A DNA stretch of 6,798 nucleotides from Methylobacterium sp. (lineage in GTDB: Bacteria > Pseudomonadota > Alphaproteobacteria > Rhizobiales > Beijerinckiaceae). Where the stretch lies: NCBI GenBank assembly GCA_020252865.1, contig JADCCH010000025.1:1-6798 (forward strand), written 5' to 3'. The translations under genes and the position numbers were made by a program. Below, one piece after another: positions 1 through 4,520 of this stretch (positions are counted from its first letter, which is position 1; every line of letters starts with the position of its first letter). Below the pieces are notes generated by a model, which was not told where the DNA came from, searched no databases, and was given only the letters and a program-made list of their open reading frames with translations.

Positions 1-504
1 GCAGATACGCAGCGCGTAGCGCAACGTGAGCAGCAGCATCGTCGCGATGCCGAAGGGAATGGCCGAAACGCGCCAGCTGTTGGCGATGTTGAGCGCGGGC
101 GTCGAAACGTATGATTCCTCCATCGTGTAATCGATGGCCGGATAAAGCATCGCAGCAAGGAAGACGGTGGCGGCGAGCAGTGCGAAAGCCTCGACGAGAG
201 CGCGGAGGCGCGACGGGAACATGCCGATGAAAAGCGTGAGCCTCAGGTGTTCGTTCCGGTCGATCGCGAGGGCCGCGCCCAGCATCGCGAGCCAAAGGAA
301 GGATGTCGAAGTCGCCTCGTCGATCCAGACGATGGGAAGGGAAAAGACATAGCGCGAGGTGACACCGGTCAGCAGAAGCAGGATGATCGCCACCAGAAGA
401 ACCGCAGCCACGACCTCAAGCGGCCAGATGAACCGCGCGCGATGCCTGTAGGTGTCCGCCTGATCGATCACCGGCGCGGCGACCGCCTGAGACAACTCCG
501 TCAT
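1..504 (-). CDS. TRAP transporter small permease, DctQ-like, partial (C-terminus off the left edge)
   Basis: Reading the minus strand from an ATG at 504-502 gives 168 residues that stay open to the window edge. Four hydrophobic segments are visible, at about residues 28-47, 58-80, 100-121 and 143-165, the usual layout of the small permease of tripartite ATP-independent periplasmic transporters. The stretch around residues 50-90 (SRYVF, then PIVWIDEATS, WLAMLGAALAIDRNEHLRL) is the DctQ hallmark. The family works in the inner membrane with the large permease DctM and a periplasmic binding protein, usually importing dicarboxylates, keto acids or sugar acids with sodium; the substrate cannot be told here. 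An AGGGTGGA-like ribosome site precedes this ATG. An in-frame ATG at 525-523 would add seven residues and is a possible alternative. Stand-alone DctQ is about this length, but a fused DctQM cannot be excluded. No binding-protein gene lies upstream, so any partners must lie beyond the left edge or elsewhere. Confidence 0.88.
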   Translation of the reverse strand, partial: MTELSQAVAAPVIDQADTYRHRARFIWPLEVVAAVLLVAIILLLLTGVTSRYVFSLPIVWIDEATSTSFLWLAMLGAALAIDRNEHLRLTLFIGMFPSRLRALVEAFALLAATVFLAAMLYPAIDYTMEESYVSTPALNIANSWRVSAIPFGIATMLLLTLRYALRIC

Positions 505-613
505 GCTTCCACCCTGCCAGACCATTCCCTCGCCGGTTCCCCGCCCCGTGAGACCGGGAGCCCGACTATTCCGCAAGACAGCCGCCCCCTGTTCCGGCGA
601 ACGACCCACCCCG

Positions 614-660
614 CGATCTGCAGCAAGGTTCACATTATGGAATGATTAAACTGCAGATCG
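614..660. repeat. Perfect 10-bp inverted repeat framing an operator-like site
   Basis: CGATCTGCAG at 614-623 is matched by its exact reverse complement CTGCAGATCG at 651-660, with a 27-bp AT-rich spacer. The spacer contains the operator-like sequence centred at 635, so the outer repeat and the inner site share nearly the same centre. It lies 110-156 bp upstream of the TRAP permease start, where promoter and regulator sites would be expected. It could be a protein-binding site or could form a hairpin in a leader RNA; sequence alone does not decide. Confidence 0.6.
626..644. promoter_or_regulatory. Operator-like site, degenerate copy
   Basis: AGGTTCACATTATGGAATG matches the perfect palindrome at 731-749 at 14 of 19 positions, with the core ATTATGGA identical. 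The right arm has decayed, so the site is asymmetric. Its start lies 105 bp from the start of the stronger site. It is probably a second binding site for the regulator of the TRAP operon; the regulator itself is not in the window. Confidence 0.4.
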
Positions 661-730
661 AGGTATGGTAGCCAAAAATCTTGCCAGTGCAATGGACAGT
701 GACGGACCGGGCGAATTTTATCCGCCAGGA

Positions 731-749
731 AGGTCCATATTATGGACCT
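731..749. promoter_or_regulatory. Perfect 19-bp palindromic operator candidate
   Basis: AGGTCCATA, one central T, then TATGGACCT: nine-base arms with no mismatch. It lies in non-coding DNA upstream of the TRAP permease. Palindromes of this size with a TCCATA/TATGGA core are typical of dimeric repressors such as IclR or GntR family members, which often control TRAP operons; naming the family is inference. It is 227 bp from the permease start, so it may act with the copy at 626-644. Confidence 0.6.
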
Positions 750-1230
750 ATTGGAGTTCATTTCGCTCCGGCCGCTGGTTGATGTCCGGCAGCAAGCGTC
801 GCCGCGCGCATCCGCACCAAACGACCAGACGACGGCTTCCTGCGGGATGCGCCGGCCCAGTTCCACGATCAACAGGGTGTTGCTTCGAGCACCGAAAAAG
901 CGATCGCTCAAGACGGGCTTTCAATCGGCGATGATGTCGCGGAGGGAACTGTCCGGGAGCCATTGATTTGCGACAACCGCAAAGGCTCGGCGCCGGGTCG
1001 CGCGTTTGGCCGAACGGAGGTCGGGGGCTCGAACCCCTCCGCCGCACCCTCTGCCGCCCCCCCCTCCGCCAAGACCCAGATCCGTAATCCGCCGCGCCTT
1101 GATCACGATTCCGCGAGCCCGGGGTTATCGGGGAGCATGGGCGCCGACCCGTCGGAATTTTTTTCACAGGCGATATCAATGGTTTAAAAAGTATTAGCCG
1201 AAAGTCGTAATGACGAAAGCAATAACTCGT

Positions 1231-1284
1231 CCATTTTGCCAAATGGGAGAGTGGGCATCGGTCTTTTGCGAGGCGCAAAAATGG
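1231..1284. promoter_or_regulatory. Cluster of inverted repeats upstream of the symporter operon
   Basis: Two perfect inverted repeats stand close together: CCATTT-TGCC-AAATGG at 1231-1246 and TTTTGCG-AGG-CGCAAAA at 1264-1280. They also pair with each other, since CCATTTTGC at 1231-1239 is, apart from one T, the reverse complement of GCAAAAATGG at 1275-1284. They end about 80 bp before the ATG of the DUF4212 gene and just downstream of an AT-rich stretch (1157-1196) that could hold the promoter. A regulator operator is the likeliest reading. TTTGC/GCAAA half-sites recall those of RamB-like short-chain fatty acid regulators, but that link is a guess. Confidence 0.45.
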
Positions 1285-1366
1285 CGTCATTGCGATGGAT
1301 CAACCGGGGCCTCCGTTCCCCCCGTTCAACGCCGCTTGAGAACGCGGCACTGGGAGGAAAAACCGA

Positions 1367-1624
1367 ATGGCTAACAATACAGACGAGATCTACTGGCAAA
1401 AGACCAGTAACCTGATGAAAGTGATGATGGCCCTGTGGGTCTTCTTCGGATTCATCGTCCATATGTTCGTAGTGCCGCTGAACAGCATCAAAATTCTCGG
1501 CTTCCCGCTCGGCTTCTACATGGCCTCGCAAGGCTCGATCATCATCTTCGTGATCATGTTGTTCTGGTTCGCGAAGGCACAGGACAAGATCGACCGCGAA
1601 TGCGGCGTGGCCGAAGAAGAATAA
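1367..1624 (+). CDS. DUF4212 small subunit of a sodium:solute symporter
   Basis: This 85-residue protein has two membrane helices (about 18-38 and 48-70), a short polar N-terminus and an acidic tail ending in EEE. The pattern YWQKTSNLMKVMMALWVFFGF followed by PLNSIKILGFPLGFYMASQGS and a second helix ending FAKAQDKIDRE is that of the DUF4212 / putative symporter small subunit family, which is found immediately upstream of VC_2705-type SSS symporters. It presumably associates with the large subunit in the inner membrane; its exact role is not established as far as I know. The start is supported by GGGAGG nine bases upstream of the ATG. The next gene begins 12 bp after the stop, so the pair is co-transcribed. 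The length is normal for the family. Confidence 0.92.
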   Translation: MANNTDEIYWQKTSNLMKVMMALWVFFGFIVHMFVVPLNSIKILGFPLGFYMASQGSIIIFVIMLFWFAKAQDKIDRECGVAEEE

Positions 1625-1636
1625 GGGGAGGCAACC

Positions 1637-3640
1637 ATGGCAGATTCTATTGCAGGCAAGGGTGGCTTCCTCAACAATCTCGGCCGCATCTACACGCTCT
1701 ACACCGGCGGCTTCTTCGGCTTCATCGTGCTGGTCGGCATTCTCGAGCAGCTCGGCGTGCAGCAGAGGTATCTCGGCTACATGTTCATGGGCCTGACCAT
1801 TCTGGTCTATGCCTTCATCGGTATCGTCTCGCGCACGTCGGACGTCGGTGAATATTATGTCGCGGGCCGCACGGTTCCGGCTTTCTACAACGGCATGGCG
1901 ACCGGCTCGGACTGGATGTCCGCGGCCTCGTGCATCGGCATGGCCGGCACGCTCTTCCTCCTGGGTTATGACGGCCTCGCCTTCATTCTCGGCTGGACCG
2001 GCGGCTACGTGCTGGTGGCGGTGCTGATTGCGCCGTTCCTGCGCAAATTCGGCGCCTATACCGTGCCGGACTTCCTCGCCGCCCGTTATGGCGGCAACGC
2101 GGCGCGCCTCTGCGGCGTTCTCGTGCTTCTCGCCTGCTCCTTCACTTATGTCGTGGCGCAGATCTTCGGCACGGGCCTGATCGCCCAGCGCTTCCTTGAA
2201 ATGAACTTCGAGCTTGCCTGCTTCATCGGCCTGATGGGTATTCTGGTCTGCTCGATGCTCGGCGGCATGAAGGCCGTGACCTGGACGCAGGTTGCGCAAT
2301 ATATCGTGCTCATCATCGCCTATCTTGTCCCCGTGATCTGGATGTCGGCGAAGAAGTTCGGCATTCCGCTGCCGCAATTGACCTATGGTCAGGCGCTGCA
2401 GCAGATCGCCACGCTCGAGCAGGAATTCGTCCAGAAGGGCCTCGCGCCCGCGAGCTCGCTCCAGACGTCGCATACCGCGCCATTCTCGCGCTATTCGCCC
2501 GCGAATTATTTCTGGCTGATCTTCTGCCTGATGGTCGGCACGGCCTCGCTCCCGCACGTCCTGATGCGCTACTTCACGACCCCGTCGGTGAGGGAAGCCC
2601 GCCAGTCCGTGGCCTGGTCGCTGCTCTTCATCTTCATCCTCTACTTCACCGCTCCGGCCTATGCGGCGTTCTCGAAGCTCGAGGTCTACTCGACCCTGAT
2701 CGGCAAGAACATCGCGGACCTGCCGATGTGGGTCTATAACTGGGGCAAGCTTGGCCTCATCAACATCTGCGGCAAGGCGGCAGCCTCGGCGGCAGTGGTG
2801 GCTGAATCGTGCAAGGCCGTGGCCGGCCATACCGGCGTGCTGCGCCTTCAGGACTTCTCGATCAACACCGACGTGGTCGTGATCTCGACGCCTGAAATCG
2901 CCGGCCTGCCTTATGTGATCACGGGCCTCGTGGCCGCCGGCGGTCTTGCCGCCGCGCTCTCCACGGCGGATGGCCTGCTGCTCGCGCTCGCCAACGCGCT
3001 GTCGCATGACATCTACTACAAGATGGTCAACCCGAACGCGCCGACCAGGCAGCGTCTCGTCATCAGCCGCGCGCTGCTGGTGGTGGTCGCGGTGCTGGCG
3101 GCCTGGACGGCCTCGACGCGGCCCACGGACATCGTCGCGATGGTGGCCTGGGCGTTCAGCCTTGCGGCCGGCGGCCTCTTCCCTGCCCTCGTTCTGGGGG
3201 TGTGGTGGAAGCGGACGACCAAGCAGGGTGCGATCGCGGGCATGCTCGCGGGCTTCTTCGTCACCTTGTTCTACCTCGTCATCACCCGCTATTGGCCGCA
3301 TGTGGGTGTCGAGTATTTCGGCATGGTGTCGAACCTCAACCCGGTCACCGGCGCGCCGCTCATCTCGGCGGATGCCATGAAGGCGGCGCTCTCGAACCCG
3401 GCGCTTCTCGATGGTCCGGTGGCGGCGACGCACCCGCTCCAGAGCCGCGTGGGCTGGTTCAACATCAACAACATCTCCTCGGCTGCCTTCGGCCTGCCCG
3501 TCGGCTTCCTGGTGATGGTTGTGGTGTCGCTGATGACGCCGGCCCCGTCGAAGGAACTCCAGCAGTTCATCGACGATTGCCGCCGTCCGAAGGGCAAGAC
3601 CCTGATGGACGAGAAGAGCGGCCTGGTGGCGGCGCACTGA
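1637..3640 (+). CDS. Sodium:solute symporter, SSS family, VC_2705/ActP-like large subunit
   Basis: This 667-residue polytopic inner-membrane protein belongs to the solute:sodium symporter family. Recognisable blocks are DVGEYYVAGRTVPAFYNGMA (69-88), SDWMSAASCIGMAGTLFLLG (91-110), the signature-like GGMKAVTWTQVAQYIVLI (209-226), GTASLPHVLMRYFTTPSVRE (301-320) and ALSTADGLLLALANALSHDI (440-459), the last corresponding to the helix that carries sodium-site residues in this fold. Together with the DUF4212 gene 12 bp upstream this is the VC_2705-type two-subunit symporter. Acetate or another short carboxylate is a plausible substrate by resemblance to ActP, but unproven. GGGGAGG five bases before the ATG supports the start. 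At 667 residues it is well over E. coli ActP (549); much of the extra length is in hydrophilic stretches near 238-290, 345-420 and 553-608. A strong terminator follows the stop. Confidence 0.93.
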   Translation: MADSIAGKGGFLNNLGRIYTLYTGGFFGFIVLVGILEQLGVQQRYLGYMFMGLTILVYAFIGIVSRTSDVGEYYVAGRTVPAFYNGMATGSDWMSAASCIGMAGTLFLLGYDGLAFILGWTGGYVLVAVLIAPFLRKFGAYTVPDFLAARYGGNAARLCGVLVLLACSFTYVVAQIFGTGLIAQRFLEMNFELACFIGLMGILVCSMLGGMKAVTWTQVAQYIVLIIAYLVPVIWMSAKKFGIPLPQLTYGQALQQIATLEQEFVQKGLAPASSLQTSHTAPFSRYSPANYFWLIFCLMVGTASLPHVLMRYFTTPSVREARQSVAWSLLFIFILYFTAPAYAAFSKLEVYSTLIGKNIADLPMWVYNWGKLGLINICGKAAASAAVVAESCKAVAGHTGVLRLQDFSINTDVVVISTPEIAGLPYVITGLVAAGGLAAALSTADGLLLALANALSHDIYYKMVNPNAPTRQRLVISRALLVVVAVLAAWTASTRPTDIVAMVAWAFSLAAGGLFPALVLGVWWKRTTKQGAIAGMLAGFFVTLFYLVITRYWPHVGVEYFGMVSNLNPVTGAPLISADAMKAALSNPALLDGPVAATHPLQSRVGWFNINNISSAAFGLPVGFLVMVVVSLMTPAPSKELQQFIDDCRRPKGKTLMDEKSGLVAAH

Positions 3641-3663
3641 CGCCATCGGACGAGCAAAGAATC

Positions 3664-3693
3664 GGGGCGGGGGAGCGATCTCCCGCCCCTTTT
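3664..3693 (+). terminator. Strong intrinsic terminator after the symporter
   Basis: GGGGCGGG at 3664-3671 pairs without mismatch with CCCGCCCC at 3682-3689, and the loop can pair further (GAG 3673-3675 with CTC 3680-3682). TTTT follows directly at 3690-3693, then CTT. It begins 23 bp after the symporter stop and lies about 70 bp before the next gene, so downstream genes need read-through or their own promoter. Confidence 0.85.
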
Positions 3694-3725
3694 CTTCACC
3701 CGGGAAAATCCCATAAAGAGACCAG

Positions 3726-3745
3726 ATGCGGCGATCCTGCCGCAT
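3726..3745 (+). other. Short hairpin in the leader of the YggT-like gene
   Basis: ATGCGGC at 3726-3732 and GCCGCAT at 3739-3745 form a perfect seven-base stem with a six-base loop. No T run follows, so it is not a terminator. It ends six bases before the likely ribosome site GAGG (3752-3755) and could be an operator or affect translation; nothing decides between these. Confidence 0.4.
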
Positions 3746-3763
3746 GATCACGAGGTTTCGCGC

Positions 3764-4069
3764 ATGTCCGCCAATGCTGCGTTCTGGCTCTATAACGGGC
3801 CGAACATGCTGATCTCGATCCTGCTGTACACGCTGCTGGGGCGGTATCTGCTCTCGCTCGTTTTCCGGCCGCAGAGCGAACTCGTGATCTGGCGCGTCTT
3901 CTGCCAGGTGACGGACCCGGTTCTCCACGCCGTGCAGGCCATCACCCCGCGCATCGTCGCGCCGGGCCTCGTGATGATCTTCGCCGTGTTCTGGCTCATC
4001 ATCCTGCGCATCTGCTGGCTGCTTCTCGCGGTGATGTATGGCTTTCTGCCGCAACTGGGAGCGCAGTGA
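3764..4069 (+). CDS. Small membrane protein, YggT-like
   Basis: The 101-residue product has two hydrophobic regions (about 14-33 and 67-92) around a conserved-looking centre: FRPQSELVIWRVFCQVTDPVLHAVQAITPRIVAP at about 34-67. The run of a helix, a tryptophan/arginine segment, TDPVL, a short amphipathic stretch, TPR and a second helix follows the YggT family, whose members are small integral membrane proteins of poorly defined role, in some bacteria tied to osmotic tolerance or cell-division geometry. I place it there by pattern and call it YggT-like rather than a certain member. GAGG eight bases before the ATG supports the start. It lies downstream of the symporter terminator and overlaps the next gene by one base (TGATG), which suggests translational coupling. 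The usual YggT context (proC, yggS) is absent. Confidence 0.75.
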   Translation: MSANAAFWLYNGPNMLISILLYTLLGRYLLSLVFRPQSELVIWRVFCQVTDPVLHAVQAITPRIVAPGLVMIFAVFWLIILRICWLLLAVMYGFLPQLGAQ

Positions 4070-4422
4070 TGTCGGAGATGGAACGCCGCGAGGCGCTGCT
4101 GAAGCAGGATGGCTACATCATCGGCATCGCCTCCCTGTCGCTGCTGAACGGGATGCATTTCTCGCCCTATTTCAGTTTTGTCGCGATTCCCTTCGGGCCG
4201 ATCCTGAGGGAATACGGAATCACCTCACCGGTCATCACCTTCTATCTCGCCTCGCTGATCGTGGCGGTGGGCAGCGTGATGGTCGCGGGGATTCCGGCCG
4301 CGATCTTCGAGCGCCTCACCGGGCGCCAGCAGAGCGATTCCACCTCGATGGCCGTGTGGCTCGGTGCGATCTTCCTCATCACCCTTCCGAGCCTGATGGG
4401 GCTTGTGAGCGGCAACGGCTGA
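4069..4422 (+). CDS. Uncharacterised small membrane protein with three predicted helices
   Basis: This 117-residue protein is not a family I recognise. It opens with a charged stretch (MSEMERREALLKQDG), followed by three hydrophobic segments at about 16-41, 54-76 and 94-114. Between the second and third lies a polar loop beginning GIPAAIFERLTGRQQ (74-88), which reads like a conserved motif. The ATG at 4069 overlaps the preceding stop (TGATG) and has GGGAG seven bases upstream; a GTG one codon earlier (4066) is possible but less likely. One-base overlap with the YggT-like gene implies co-translation and perhaps a shared complex. Lying between the symporter and the exonuclease-CBS-DUF294 gene, it may belong to the same transport or signalling module, but that rests on position only. 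Confidence 0.85.
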   Translation: MSEMERREALLKQDGYIIGIASLSLLNGMHFSPYFSFVAIPFGPILREYGITSPVITFYLASLIVAVGSVMVAGIPAAIFERLTGRQQSDSTSMAVWLGAIFLITLPSLMGLVSGNG

Positions 4423-4431
4423 GCTTGCGCC

Positions 4432-4461
4432 AGCGCATGGCGCTTCGGCCGCCATGCCGCT
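4432..4461 (+). other. Intergenic hairpin before the exonuclease-DUF294 gene
   Basis: GCATGGCG at 4435-4442 pairs with CGCCATGC at 4450-4457, and AGC (4432-4434) with GCT (4459-4461) extends the stem past one bulged C, giving eleven pairs. No T tract follows, so an intrinsic terminator is unlikely. It sits in the 98-bp gap between the small membrane gene and the next gene and may affect mRNA processing or stability. Confidence 0.4.
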
Positions 4462-4520
4462 ACCGTTCTGCATGACCGGCCTGAGCGCCGGGTGTTTGCC
4501 AACGGGAGGAGGCCGAGGCC

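Larger units (their letters stand above)
505..1366. other. Long divergent intergenic region, no convincing gene
   Basis: This 862-bp gap separates the minus-strand TRAP permease from the plus-strand symporter genes. No frame gives a protein I recognise. The left half (about 600-760) has palindromes of the kind bound by repressors. The middle (about 1040-1075) is a C-rich low-complexity run next to a tRNA T-arm-like stretch. The right part (about 1157-1290) is AT-richer than its surroundings and carries several inverted repeats, as expected of a promoter region for the symporter genes. Both divergent promoters should lie here, but I could not place either -35/-10 pair with confidence. Confidence 0.7.

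Noticed and set aside
247..645. A 132-codon plus-strand open frame
   Set aside because: It lies opposite the TRAP permease, whose minus-strand frame has clear family motifs and four membrane segments.
670..686. Sigma-54-like promoter on the minus strand (TGGCAAGATTTTTGGCT) for the TRAP operon
   Set aside because: The GG and GC elements are eleven bases apart instead of the strict ten, so the match is off by one.
1040..1075. C-rich tract as a CRISPR or tandem repeat
   Set aside because: It is irregular low-complexity sequence with no repeating unit or spacers.
1253..1270. Sigma-54-like promoter before the symporter (GGGC...TTTTGC)
   Set aside because: The GG to GC spacing is twelve, two more than the promoter allows; the TTTTGCG is better explained as one arm of an inverted repeat.
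1184..4054. A 956-codon open frame on the minus strand opposite the symporter
   Set aside because: It mirrors the symporter genes and is dominated by H, R, E, D and A residues, as GC-rich antisense frames are; it has no recognisable domain, and the plus-strand genes have clear families and ribosome sites.
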